From Bacteriovoracaceae bacterium (lineage in GTDB: Bacteria > Bdellovibrionota > Bacteriovoracia > Bacteriovoracales > Bacteriovoracaceae): a stretch of DNA of 40,790 nucleotides. Under the pieces are notes generated by a model. It was not told where the DNA came from, ran no database searches, and was given only the letters and a program-made list of their open reading frames with translations. The stretch is taken from the NCBI GenBank assembly GCA_018675575.1, contig JABGXW010000049.1:1-40790 (forward strand). Direction: 5' to 3'. Made by a program: the position numbers and the translations under genes. Positions 8,611 to 17,063 of the stretch are shown here, in pieces; position 1 is the first letter of the stretch; each line of letters opens with the position of its first letter.

Positions 8611-8790
8611 TCAAGTATTTGACCGGTTAATGCCGATCAGGTTTATAATGACTAACATGAAACAATAATCAAGGTACCTTTATGAAAGCACTTAAAATAA
8701 TCATGGTTTTTATCACCACTTTCTGTCTGCTTAATATGCAGTATCAGGCCGGTGTGGTTCATCTTTCTATGAGTAATGATGTGCAGGCCG
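8611..8790 (+). repeat. Long direct repeat, copy 2 (promoter, leader and signal peptide)
   Basis: This is the second copy of the block at 6061-6241. It starts at the same TCAAG and ends at the same point just after the signal peptide, where the two genes diverge sharply. Confidence 0.9.
8619..8649 (+). promoter_or_regulatory. Candidate sigma-70 promoter, paralogue 2
   Basis: TTGACC at 8619-8624 (a better -35 than in copy 1) and TATAAT at 8644-8649 have the same 19-base spacer and the same 32-base distance to the ATG as in paralogue 1. A separate promoter and a separate terminator for each copy imply independent transcription units. Confidence 0.6.
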
Positions 8791-11006
8791 CTGACCAGGT
8801 AAGGGCACAGAATGTTTATGTAGGGGAAGAAGTATCACAAGCTGATGGTTATTTAGATCAGATTCTTTATCTGGCAGTAGGAATTATTTCTGCTGGGCTG
8901 GTTACGAATGCGATAACTTGCGCCAATATTCCTCCCCTCGATGTGTGGGCTGGTGTTACTGGCGGAGTCATTATTATTGTCGGAGAGCTTGTCACAATGA
9001 ACGCCAACAAAGAGGCGGTTGTTGAAGCAAGAGCATTTTACAAAACAGATCATGAGGACAAGACTTATAATAATGAACAAATAGAAGCACTCGAAACCCA
9101 ACTCACAATGAATGAAGAATTAGCAGACGCTCTTGAAACAAAAAGAAATATTCAGATTGCTGCCACTGTTGCATTTGGCGTCGCAACAGGTATAGCGATT
9201 TTTAGTGCGGTCCTAGGAACTACTCTTAATGCTATAGCGATAACTGAAAATTCTGCAATTGCAGCTGTATCCTTTGGAACTATGGCCGCAAATTGTGCTA
9301 CGGCAAACGGGGAATTAGCAAAAATGGAGATACAGAAAGCGATTCCACAACTCTCTTGCAGTGAAACTAATCAGAAATTGATTGACGCCAAAGTCGCAGA
9401 AGCATGTCCAGGATCATTAACGTATACTCTACATGATACAATCAATGATGCATATTGCTCATGCAGTGTTGGTGTTCTTAAAAACAGTCCTTGGAATAAT
9501 TCATTACAAAAATATGCTATGCAAAATCCTGCAAAATATGAAATTGCTAATCATTTTGCAAAAGAGTTTCAAGGCGATGGAAAAAAAGATGATGAAGAGT
9601 CTAAAAAGGAAGTCATCTTAAACGCTTTAAATAATCCTGCCATGGCAAAGCCTATGCTAACTCAATCACATCCTATGCATAATGTCTTTGTTCAACAAGA
9701 ACTTAAAATACAAAATGAACTTCACAGATATATGCGAGTCTATGAAAAAAACAAATTTTTTGAAGGTTCATTAAAATCTGTGTCTTTGGATGATTATCAC
9801 AAATTTGAATCAATATATAGATATGACGATCTTGAAACTCAAGATCAAAGCTCTATGAAAGATATCTTAAAAATGGCTGCTTTCAGGGGCATGGACCTCA
9901 TTTTTCCCACTGCCAATGCCAACTTTATGAAACTTCTGACAGTTGTTGGATCAGTTCTTGTTGGTATATGGTTGGCCCAAGGAAAAATTTTAGACTTGAT
10001 TTCTGGGGCTGCATGGAAACGTATGATATTATGGGGCGTAATCACTGGAATTATTGGTTATTCACTTTTTAAGACTAAAAAGGGACTTAAGGCCACAAAT
10101 AGTAATATTACAGAACTTAAGAAAATTTTAAACAATATGTCAGACTTAGTAGACGGACAAGATTATCAAATAGGTGGCCCTGTTGGAGGGGGAGGAGCAG
10201 ATGATCTTGGCACTAAGCCTGTGTTTGGAGATATAAACGGAAATATTCTCCCGCTCGGTTTAGGTGATGGGAACATAACTCCATGCGCCGCAGGGTCAAA
10301 TCCTGATGGTACCTGTAAATCAATAGCAGCTCAATTTAACAAGCCCTCTCCTGTTGAAGCTTTCAAGTTAGGAGGAGCATTGGCAGGAGCTTCTAATTTA
10401 GTGGGTGCTATTGGAGACGGACTGTCTGGTGTGGGAGGACTAACAGCAGGAACGATGGCAAATATTGAGAAGCTTAATGGTCAAAAAGGGGCCATTGCAA
10501 ACAATAATAGGTTGGCCTTAAAACAAGCTGATAAGCTTCTTAAAAAGAATGGAAGAAAACCTTTTGGCCTTAACAAAAGAGTTTCTGACTTTCATAATAA
10601 AATGCGAGCGACATTAAAATCTTCTTTAAAAAAGCAGGGATTGACTCCAAAACTCGCCGCTGCCAAATTAGGTCTCACAGGCAGTGGTAGCGACAAAAAA
10701 GTCACCGATGCCAAAGAAAAAGCTATCCAAAATAGAAAAGGTACTCCCGGAGGAAAAGCAACTGCCAGCAAGGCCAAGTCAAATAAAATCGACTTTGGAT
10801 TTGGTGCCTCTAGCAATACAGAAAAAGCTGCGGCTGCTAATTTTGAAGAACCAGGTGCGATTGTAGAAAATATGGAAGAATACGACGTCAATGATATTTC
10901 AGCTGACCAGTCTGCCGATATCTTTCAAATCATTTCTGTGCGTTATTTAAAGTCGGGCTATAAACGATTACGCTCTGATAAAGCGCAAAATATACTTAAT
11001 AATTAA
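8682..11006 (+). CDS. Large exported multi-membrane protein, paralogue 2
   Basis: This 774-residue protein has the same architecture as the preceding gene: the same export segment, two membrane segments just after it (about 63-80 and 87-104), a third at about 150-175, a central domain, a conserved RYMRV motif and IYRYDD region, two further membrane segments near 425-475, and a Gly/Lys-rich tail. The family is unknown to me. The central domain differs from paralogue 1 and is richer in cysteine (about seven, including CSCS), suggesting disulfides and an extracytoplasmic position. The C-terminal FHNKMRATLKSSL block is shared almost base for base with paralogue 1. The pattern (constant ends, variable centre) resembles surface proteins that diversify by recombination, but that is inference. 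Confidence 0.85.
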   Translation: MKALKIIMVFITTFCLLNMQYQAGVVHLSMSNDVQAADQVRAQNVYVGEEVSQADGYLDQILYLAVGIISAGLVTNAITCANIPPLDVWAGVTGGVIIIVGELVTMNANKEAVVEARAFYKTDHEDKTYNNEQIEALETQLTMNEELADALETKRNIQIAATVAFGVATGIAIFSAVLGTTLNAIAITENSAIAAVSFGTMAANCATANGELAKMEIQKAIPQLSCSETNQKLIDAKVAEACPGSLTYTLHDTINDAYCSCSVGVLKNSPWNNSLQKYAMQNPAKYEIANHFAKEFQGDGKKDDEESKKEVILNALNNPAMAKPMLTQSHPMHNVFVQQELKIQNELHRYMRVYEKNKFFEGSLKSVSLDDYHKFESIYRYDDLETQDQSSMKDILKMAAFRGMDLIFPTANANFMKLLTVVGSVLVGIWLAQGKILDLISGAAWKRMILWGVITGIIGYSLFKTKKGLKATNSNITELKKILNNMSDLVDGQDYQIGGPVGGGGADDLGTKPVFGDINGNILPLGLGDGNITPCAAGSNPDGTCKSIAAQFNKPSPVEAFKLGGALAGASNLVGAIGDGLSGVGGLTAGTMANIEKLNGQKGAIANNNRLALKQADKLLKKNGRKPFGLNKRVSDFHNKMRATLKSSLKKQGLTPKLAAAKLGLTGSGSDKKVTDAKEKAIQNRKGTPGGKATASKAKSNKIDFGFGASSNTEKAAAANFEEPGAIVENMEEYDVNDISADQSADIFQIISVRYLKSGYKRLRSDKAQNILNN

Positions 11007-11027
11007 TAAGACATTATTTTAATCATG

Positions 11028-11055
11028 AAAGGGTGAGTCATTTCTCACCCTTTTT
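11028..11055 (+). terminator. Rho-independent terminator after paralogue 2
   Basis: A perfect ten-pair stem AAAGGGTGAG / CTCACCCTTT (11028-11037 and 11044-11053) with loop TCATTT runs directly into T residues. It is the intact version of the hairpin found after paralogue 1 and should end transcription before the FecR-domain gene. Confidence 0.88.
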
Positions 11056-11077
11056 ATTTGTCAATTCTAAGAGTAAA

Positions 11078-11098
11078 CTGATCATTCAAATCTGATCA
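11078..11098. promoter_or_regulatory. Direct repeat of CTGATCA upstream of the FecR-domain gene
   Basis: CTGATCA occurs at 11078-11084 and 11092-11098, 14 bases apart, each containing the palindrome TGATCA. The second copy touches the AGGA ribosome site of the gene at 11109, so a bound protein could block expression. No regulator is identified. Confidence 0.25.
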
Positions 11099-11108
11099 GG
11101 AATAATCA

Positions 11109-12191
11109 ATGATTAAAATTAATGCATTTATCACTACCCTATTTTTTGCCATTCTCAGTCTGACATCAGCATATTGTGCTGATCATTCAGGAACGGTTAT
11201 GCTTCTTCGTGGAGATGTAAAAGTTTTAAGAAGTAAGAAAGAATCGCCACTTACAAAAGGAAGTTTTGTACATCAAGGTGATATTATTAAAACCGGTAAT
11301 AAGTCATTTGTAAAAATTTCCATGAACGATGAAACAATGCTAAGTCTCGGGCCATTGTCTAGACTAGTTATTCAAGAATTCAAATATAAAAAAGGAAGCT
11401 TAAGAAAAACTATTTATAACCTTGTAGAAGGAAAAATGAGATCTCTCATTCGTAAGAAGGCCAAAGAAAAAGATATTATCCAAGTCAATTCTGATGTCAT
11501 CTCAATTGCTGTTCGTGGAACTGAAATTTTATCAAATAGCTATCTTGTTAAAGGTAATGCAACTAATGATGTCATGCTGCTTTCTGGAAAGGCACAGGGA
11601 CATGTTGTAGGAATGAAAGGCGGCATGTTAGACCTTGAAGCGGGCCAAGCTTTTAACTCCAGCTCCGCCGTGATGGAAGGACCGGGATCGGCGATTAAAA
11701 TCAGCACAGAGACCCTAAAAGCATTAAAAAAGAACCCGAATAAATTTCTTCCCAATATGCAAGATGCTCTCGGTCAGTATATTAATTTAGAAAATGTTCT
11801 TAGAAAGGGTTTAAGCTTAGCTCCCCTTGCCGCTATAGGTGGTGCTGCAATCGGATTAGCTTCTGGCCTAGTTAAAGGAGCAGCAAGGCTTATGGCCGAA
11901 GAAAGTGATAAAAAAGAAGAAAAATTAAAAGTTAAACCAATGGCCAAAAAGAATGAGAAAAAAAAATTATTAGCTAAAGATATCTTAAATCATAAAAATA
12001 TTATGGGACATAAAGGCAAAGTAAAATGGGCCAAATTACCTCAAGATATTCTAGAAGCTTATTTAAACAGAAAAAAGATGCGAAAAGATGGTGCCTGTTA
12101 TTATTGGTTCTATAAAAAAATACCAGGATATGGTGATACTGAAAGATTTAGAAGGGAGCGAGATTGTGTCGACTATGACTATGATTTATAA
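11109..12191 (+). CDS. Exported FecR-domain protein
   Basis: This 360-residue protein has a signal peptide (cleavage expected near residue 24, SAYCA|DHS). A FecR-like domain spans about residues 25-190: SGTVMLLRGDVKVLRS, then GSFVHQGDIIKTGNKSFVKISMND, then VRGTEILSN, a usual layout for this beta-rich domain. A hydrophobic glycine/alanine stretch near 238-262 could anchor it in a membrane, followed by a strongly basic segment and a tyrosine-rich tail with two cysteines. FecR domains occur in anti-sigma factors and in stand-alone periplasmic or surface proteins; no anti-sigma N-terminal domain is present, so the second type is favoured. AGGA precedes the ATG. Its end overlaps the start of the lipoprotein gene, implying cotranscription and translational coupling. 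Confidence 0.82.
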   Translation: MIKINAFITTLFFAILSLTSAYCADHSGTVMLLRGDVKVLRSKKESPLTKGSFVHQGDIIKTGNKSFVKISMNDETMLSLGPLSRLVIQEFKYKKGSLRKTIYNLVEGKMRSLIRKKAKEKDIIQVNSDVISIAVRGTEILSNSYLVKGNATNDVMLLSGKAQGHVVGMKGGMLDLEAGQAFNSSSAVMEGPGSAIKISTETLKALKKNPNKFLPNMQDALGQYINLENVLRKGLSLAPLAAIGGAAIGLASGLVKGAARLMAEESDKKEEKLKVKPMAKKNEKKKLLAKDILNHKNIMGHKGKVKWAKLPQDILEAYLNRKKMRKDGACYYWFYKKIPGYGDTERFRRERDCVDYDYDL

Positions 12192-12411
12192 AATATTTAC
12201 TTTGCTGATGTTAGCTGGTCTTGCATCTTGTGGTACTTCAAAAATTATTCCTACTAAAGATGTCTGCACAGTTGAAAAGCATTATAAAGATATGATGTTT
12301 CAAATAAAAATTAATGACGAAGCGATCAATAAACATTGGTATCTAAAGTCTGACGCCATTGAAGTCGCCCAGAGTTTGGCGGAAAGAAATAAGTGTACAC
12401 AATGGCAGTAA
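12166..12411 (+). CDS. Small lipoprotein
   Basis: The product is about 81 residues with a lipoprotein signal: a hydrophobic stretch IFTLLMLAGLASC ending in an LASC lipobox, followed by GTSK. I place the start at the GTG at 12166 because AGGGAG (12153-12158) sits 7 bases before it; ATG codons at 12175 and 12181 are alternatives without a well-placed site. The mature part has no recognised domain and contains two cysteines besides the lipidated one. It overlaps the end of the FecR-domain gene, and its stop overlaps the start of the Nudix gene, so the three form a tightly coupled unit. It may be an accessory envelope factor for the FecR-domain protein. Confidence 0.7.
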   Translation: MSTMTMIYKIFTLLMLAGLASCGTSKIIPTKDVCTVEKHYKDMMFQIKINDEAINKHWYLKSDAIEVAQSLAERNKCTQWQ

Positions 12412-12899
12412 CAATTACTAAAGATTCAAAAATCCTTTTTACTTTAGTTTATCTCGTTCATAAAGAGCAAACCTTGATGATTCATAGGGTGAAAAAAGAA
12501 AATGATATTCATAAAGATAAGTATAATGGCCTAGGTGGCAAACTGGAAAAAGGTGAAACACCTCTGCAATGTGCCATGCGAGAGGTCAAAGAAGAATCTA
12601 ATCTCGATATTGAAGATATAAAGTTTAAAGGTCACCTATTATTTCCAAACTTTGATGGAATTGGAAATGATTGGCAGGTTTTTTTATACCGTGCAGACTC
12701 ATTTTCTGGCGAGCTTATTACTGAAAACCGAGAGGGAAATCTGGTCTGGATTGATAATGATAAAATGGCAGATCTGCCACTCTGGGAAGGTGATAAAATC
12801 TTTCTGAAATACCTCTATGGGCCTGAAATAATTGATGCTTCCTTCACTTATAAAAACGGTCAATTAAGCCATCATAAGATTGCCATTTTGAATAATTAA
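12402..12899 (+). CDS. Nudix hydrolase, MutT/8-oxo-dGTPase-like
   Basis: About 165 residues with the Nudix box: G-x5-E in GKLEKGE, then AMREVKEESNL near residues 50-60 of the protein. The usual glycine of REUxEExGU is Asn here, a tolerated change, while the metal-binding glutamates are intact. The preceding YNGLGGK and the beta strands around it resemble 8-oxo-dGTP diphosphatases of the MutT/MTH1 type, but substrate cannot be fixed from sequence. It is cytoplasmic. The ATG at 12402 overlaps the lipoprotein stop; an in-frame GTG at 12393 has a better spaced GGAAAG and could be the true start. It sits among envelope genes without an obvious metabolic link. Confidence 0.88.
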   Translation: MAVTITKDSKILFTLVYLVHKEQTLMIHRVKKENDIHKDKYNGLGGKLEKGETPLQCAMREVKEESNLDIEDIKFKGHLLFPNFDGIGNDWQVFLYRADSFSGELITENREGNLVWIDNDKMADLPLWEGDKIFLKYLYGPEIIDASFTYKNGQLSHHKIAILNN

Positions 12900-12961
12900 T
12901 CTCTAAGATTACTTCCTAATAAACCGAAAGAATTTGAGTGCAATAGCTAAAAGGATTATTT

Positions 12962-15346
12962 TTGACAAAGAAATTGACTTCATTGATCTGTCTTTACGGA
13001 ATATTGTTAGGACTACTTAATCCCGTAGTTCTTCTTGCTCAAGAAGGTGGTTTTCAAGGATTCTTTGAGGACCCCTCGCTTCTTGGCACCGATAATATCT
13101 ACCAAAATACAGAAACTGAAAATAATGCAGAAGAAGAAGAGCTTGCTTTGCAACTTATGCTTGAGCTGATGGATATGCAATCTAGCCTTTGCAGAGATAC
13201 AAATGGAAAATTTAAAATCGGGGAAGTAGTCAATCCTCTTGGTGATGAACCAATTGATTGTACCGCTTTTACTTTATTACAATATCAATTAATTGAAACT
13301 GAAAATAATGCTGATATGGCCTTTAAATGTATAAGTATCGGCAGAAAACCCATTCAGGCCCTAGGACTTCTAAGAACTCTAGGCATAGAAGCTGAAAAAC
13401 ATTTCAATTGTCCCGGTAAAGACCAAGAGATGTCTGCATGCATGGATGATCTTGTTTGTAATACCTTGAAGTCTTCACCAATAGGACTTGCTGCAAAGGC
13501 GCTTGAATATGTGGGTGTGCCTAAAATGAAATGTGACACAACTACAGATTCAAACTGCCTAACAGAGGCCTTCTGGGGTATTTGGAAAAACCTTGTCACT
13601 AATGTTGATGCTGCTTGGATGCTACTTAAGCTTGGCTGGAAGGGAGTCAAGTGGGCAGGGAATAAATTAAAAGACGGAGCTAAAGCTGTTGGTCGCATGC
13701 TTTGCTTTTGGTGTGAAACAAATGAAATTGAAGATCAAGTTGAAATGAGTCAGCATATGATTATGCAACAAAAGGATGGATTTTTCACAAAATTTCTAAA
13801 AAGTCCTCTTGCAGCGACTAAAGATCTATTAGGAAAATTATTCAGTTCTTTTAAGCAATACATTGGTGAATCAATTGGTAATAACTTTGGTTGTACTAAA
13901 TGGTCTAGTAATCGATTCAATCCTATCAGTAAAGAAGAGGCCTATTGTGAAGATCCAGTTCTAAGTTGGGACTGTGCTACTTGCTCTCAAAAAATGAATA
14001 TGGCCTGCGGTGTTGTGGGCTTTATTGGTGGAGAAATTCTTACTTCATTCATTGCTGGTAAAGCTTTGGCCTACGGCGCAAAGATGAGTCAATTCACTAA
14101 GCTTAATGTTATTAGCTCAAAAGTTACAACAGGAATTGGTAAAACTAAATTAGCATCAGGTATTACAAAAGGTGGAAAGTTTGTTGGTTCAAAAATTACC
14201 GGAGTTCTTAGTTTAGGCAAGACCGCTGCCATGGGAATCGTCAAATCAGCAGGGCAATGGGCCATAAAAATCGGAGGAAAAGTTATTCCTTTATCGGCAA
14301 CAGCAAAAAGAAAACTTCTTAAAATTTTAGCGGGTGCAGGCAAGTATGGAAAAATGCCATTTACAGCTATAGGCAAGGGTGGAAAAAGATATTTAGAATT
14401 ATTAGAAGAATCATTTGTACTTGGTTATCAGGGAAAACATGGACTTAAAGCTCTTAAAACATCAAGACAAATATCAAAAATTGAAAAACAATTAAAAGTA
14501 ATGCGTTCAGCAGTTAATGCTCAAGATTTAGGCAGGACAAAATTCCTTCAAGAACAAATGGCGGCCTTAGAATCATTAAAAGAATATCGTGAAATTCTCA
14601 GAATTGCTGTTGCATCTAAAGGTGATAAGATGTCTCATGTTTCAAAAATGAGATCTAAGCTTTCTGAATATATAAAAAGAAAACATCAAGCTGATAAGCA
14701 TGCCATTGCGCTAAGGGCAACAAGCCGAACATCTGAAGTTAAAAGATTCCTCCCTTCTGCACAGGAAAAGGCCTACGAAGCGGTCTTAATAAAAGATGGT
14801 GTTAGTGCTAAGTTTATAAAAAATGTTGCAACAAAAAGTGAAGTTAGAAAAATCATGAGTGCTAACAGAGAACGTCTTTTTGAGGCCACTCAGATTGCGG
14901 GAAGAAAATTAACCAAGGTTGAACGACATGCCATTTTAAAAGCTCATTATACCGGTACTAGAAATACAGCAGGTAGTTTTTCAAAAGCTGATATCACTAA
15001 GAAATTAGCCATTTTAAGGGATGCGGGATTAAAAGATATTAGCAGAGCATTAATGCAGTCGAACGTAACTGGTATGGATACTCTCTACGCTGTTTTAATT
15101 AACGCCAATGATGCCATTTTAATCATTAAAATAAATGGAGCCGCTATTGGTGGAACCTCTTATATTATTTTAGAAAGTATCATAGAAAAGCTAAAACATA
15201 ATGATGTAAAATACGTTGGAAATGGAAGGTTTGTGAATAACAAAGATGAAGAAGAAACAGTTTTATTATTAGACCAAGATAAAGATAAAGCTTTGATACA
15301 AAACTTAGATAAGAAATTAAATGAAATAAATGGAAACATACTATAA
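12962..15346 (+). CDS. Large exported protein of unknown function
   Basis: The 794-residue protein starts at a TTG, supported by AAGGA at 12951-12955 six bases upstream. It has a signal peptide (hydrophobic LICLYGILLGLLNPVVLLA, cleavage near residue 26). The N-terminal half is acidic then cysteine-rich (about 18 Cys between residues 75 and 350, including CFWC and CATC), suggesting disulfides in an oxidising compartment. A Gly/Ala/Lys-rich hydrophobic stretch follows at about 345-470, then a helical charged region at 480-600. Near residues 646-707, LTKVERHAILKAHYTGTRN and a later KLAILRDAGL look like a small repeated helical module that I associate, without proof, with exported proteins of predatory and gliding bacteria. 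It does not match the two paralogues upstream. Nine bases separate it from the PP2C gene, so they are probably cotranscribed. Confidence 0.82.
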   Translation: MTKKLTSLICLYGILLGLLNPVVLLAQEGGFQGFFEDPSLLGTDNIYQNTETENNAEEEELALQLMLELMDMQSSLCRDTNGKFKIGEVVNPLGDEPIDCTAFTLLQYQLIETENNADMAFKCISIGRKPIQALGLLRTLGIEAEKHFNCPGKDQEMSACMDDLVCNTLKSSPIGLAAKALEYVGVPKMKCDTTTDSNCLTEAFWGIWKNLVTNVDAAWMLLKLGWKGVKWAGNKLKDGAKAVGRMLCFWCETNEIEDQVEMSQHMIMQQKDGFFTKFLKSPLAATKDLLGKLFSSFKQYIGESIGNNFGCTKWSSNRFNPISKEEAYCEDPVLSWDCATCSQKMNMACGVVGFIGGEILTSFIAGKALAYGAKMSQFTKLNVISSKVTTGIGKTKLASGITKGGKFVGSKITGVLSLGKTAAMGIVKSAGQWAIKIGGKVIPLSATAKRKLLKILAGAGKYGKMPFTAIGKGGKRYLELLEESFVLGYQGKHGLKALKTSRQISKIEKQLKVMRSAVNAQDLGRTKFLQEQMAALESLKEYREILRIAVASKGDKMSHVSKMRSKLSEYIKRKHQADKHAIALRATSRTSEVKRFLPSAQEKAYEAVLIKDGVSAKFIKNVATKSEVRKIMSANRERLFEATQIAGRKLTKVERHAILKAHYTGTRNTAGSFSKADITKKLAILRDAGLKDISRALMQSNVTGMDTLYAVLINANDAILIIKINGAAIGGTSYIILESIIEKLKHNDVKYVGNGRFVNNKDEEETVLLLDQDKDKALIQNLDKKLNEINGNIL

Positions 15347-15355
15347 ACTTATCTT

Positions 15356-16651
15356 ATGAAAATAAATATTGCCGGACTTACAGATGTTGGAATAAAACGT
15401 GATCATAATGAAGATTACTTTATTGTTACACCCGAAATCAATTTGGCCATTATTTGTGATGGAATGGGTGGACATGCAGCGGGAGAAGTTGCCAGTGAAA
15501 TGACAGCGACTGTAGTCACACAATACTTGCTTCAAAATAAAAACATCTTAAAAGAATTCTCTGAACTTATAAATATTGAAAATGCTGGTGAAGTAAAATC
15601 TCTCATTCACGACGCAGTAGTTAAAGCAGGTGCCGATGTTTGGGATAGATCAGTTAGTGATGAATCAAAAAGAGGCATGGGAACAACTCTGGCCTTAGTT
15701 CTAATTATCGAAAATCAAGCTTTCATGGCCCATGTCGGAGATAGTCGAGTCTACCTGAGTAGAGAAAATAAAGTTTTGCAAATTACTGAAGATCACTCTT
15801 ATGTGAATGAAATGGTTAAACAGGGTTTAATGTCAAAAAAACAAGCGGCCAAAAGTCCACATGCTAATATTATTACAAGGGCCATCGGGCAACAGCAATT
15901 TGTAAAACCTGACGTGATGCAAACTGAGCTTATGGACGGAGACCAGTTCATAATTTGTTCTGATGGTTTGTCTGAATATATGCTAGAAAAAGAATTTGAA
16001 AAAGAACTTCAATCTAATAAAGATATCCGAGTTAACCTCAAGAACTTTATAAATTTTGCTAACAAGGCAGGAGGCAAAGACAATATTACAGCTATCATCA
16101 TGAATGTTGGAGATGTAGGAAGCAAAGAACAAATTGCTAATATATCTCATAAAATAAATGCCTTAAAAAAAGTCCCTCTGTTTAAAAACTTTACTTATAA
16201 TGAGCTGAATAAATTAATTGAAATCATCCGAGTCAAAATTTATGCTACAAATGAATTTATTCTCAAAGAAGGAACGACTGGTGAAGATATGTTTATTATT
16301 CTCGCTGGGAAGGTAGATATTATTGTTAATGAAACTGTTCAAGCATCGCTTGGTCCGGGGAAATTATTTGGTGAGATGTCGCTGATTGATAAATCTCCAC
16401 GTTCAGCTTCAATTAGATCAACAGAAGAAACAAGAGTCATGGTCATCTCTCGAACTCCCCTCTTTTCCATCTTTAAACAAGAGACTCGAATTGCCATGAA
16501 AATATTTTGGTCTTTCCTTCAAAATATGAATAAGCGGTTACGATTAAATGATGAAAAAGTAACTCAACTTGTGGCGCTACAAACAAAAGACAATGATACA
16601 GAATCTGAGGATGGTTTAATTATTGATGATTTGAATGAGTTCTTAAAATAA
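15356..16651 (+). CDS. PP2C-type Ser/Thr phosphatase fused to a cyclic-nucleotide-binding domain
   Basis: Residues 1-245 form a PPM/PP2C phosphatase of the bacterial Stp1 type with the metal-binding motifs in order: RDHNEDYF (15-22), CDGMGGHAAGEVAS, GMGTTLALV, AHVGDSRVYL, ICSDGLSEY, and KDNITAIIM. Residues about 275-400 form a CRP-type cyclic-nucleotide-binding domain with EGTTGEDMFIILAGKVDI and the phosphate-binding cassette FGEMSLIDKSPRSAS; the Arg that contacts the cyclic phosphate is present near residue 349. There is no membrane segment, so it is cytoplasmic. The layout suggests a phosphatase switched by cAMP or cGMP, or recruited by it. No Ser/Thr kinase is in the window, but an FHA protein (phosphothreonine reader) lies at the left edge. 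It is 9 bases after the large exported protein. Confidence 0.92.
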   Translation: MKINIAGLTDVGIKRDHNEDYFIVTPEINLAIICDGMGGHAAGEVASEMTATVVTQYLLQNKNILKEFSELINIENAGEVKSLIHDAVVKAGADVWDRSVSDESKRGMGTTLALVLIIENQAFMAHVGDSRVYLSRENKVLQITEDHSYVNEMVKQGLMSKKQAAKSPHANIITRAIGQQQFVKPDVMQTELMDGDQFIICSDGLSEYMLEKEFEKELQSNKDIRVNLKNFINFANKAGGKDNITAIIMNVGDVGSKEQIANISHKINALKKVPLFKNFTYNELNKLIEIIRVKIYATNEFILKEGTTGEDMFIILAGKVDIIVNETVQASLGPGKLFGEMSLIDKSPRSASIRSTEETRVMVISRTPLFSIFKQETRIAMKIFWSFLQNMNKRLRLNDEKVTQLVALQTKDNDTESEDGLIIDDLNEFLK

Positions 16652-16653
16652 AT

Positions 16654-17001
16654 TTAACTGCCACCAACTTTGGATGCTTCATTAGCTCTTTGACTAATTT
16701 CTTTCTCTTTTCTTTCTTTCTTTTCTTGACTTGTTTCTTTCTTGGTTATGGATCCTTCAGAAATACTCCAATTGTCTAAATCGGAATGGACATGGACACC
16801 AATTTTATAAATTTCTTGAAGCATGGAGTCTAGGTTTGAGGCCGAGAATTCTCTGCCATCATCTTTTTGCAGTCTTCCAGTAAAAGTTACTGTTCTTCCA
16901 GCAAAGGAAAATTGGATGAAGCCCATATCGGCACCATTTCTAACCAAGGCCCTACGCACCTTTTTGTTGACATCAAATCTAGATAATTTTCCCACTGCCA
17001 T
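16654..17001 (-). CDS. Small BON-like hypothetical protein
   Basis: The 115-residue protein starts MAVGKLSRFDVNKKVRRAL. Residues 10-70 resemble a BON-type alpha/beta unit: an amphipathic helix, then IQFSFAGRTVTFTGRL, then a second helix. The match is by eye and weak. The last 30 residues are Lys/Glu-rich low complexity (KKERKEKEIS), encoded by a CTTTCT-rich stretch on the plus strand. No signal peptide. A good GGGGAA ribosome site lies before the ATG. It converges with the PP2C gene with only two bases between the stops. Confidence 0.65.
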   Translation of the reverse strand: MAVGKLSRFDVNKKVRRALVRNGADMGFIQFSFAGRTVTFTGRLQKDDGREFSASNLDSMLQEIYKIGVHVHSDLDNWSISEGSITKKETSQEKKERKEKEISQRANEASKVGGS

Positions 17002-17063
17002 AATTATTCCCCTAAGCCACCTGTAAGATGATTAATTGATAAGAATCAAGTTCATCTTAAAAG

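Noticed and set aside
10592..10891. Minus-strand open frame of 99 codons inside paralogue 2
   Set aside because: It opposes the conserved Gly/Lys-rich tail and a partial counterpart appears in paralogue 1 only because the DNA is shared; no start signal.
13354..13698. Minus-strand open frame of 114 codons inside the 794-residue exported protein
   Set aside because: It lies wholly within a well-supported gene, shows no family resemblance and no ribosome site; it is a shadow of plus-strand codon use.
14089..14376. Minus-strand proline-rich open frame of 95 codons
   Set aside because: Complement of a Gly/Lys-rich coding stretch in the exported protein; composition explains it.
16690..16745. CTTTCT-rich stretch as a simple-sequence repeat
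   Set aside because: Units are irregular and it is explained by the Lys/Glu-rich tail of the small BON-like protein.
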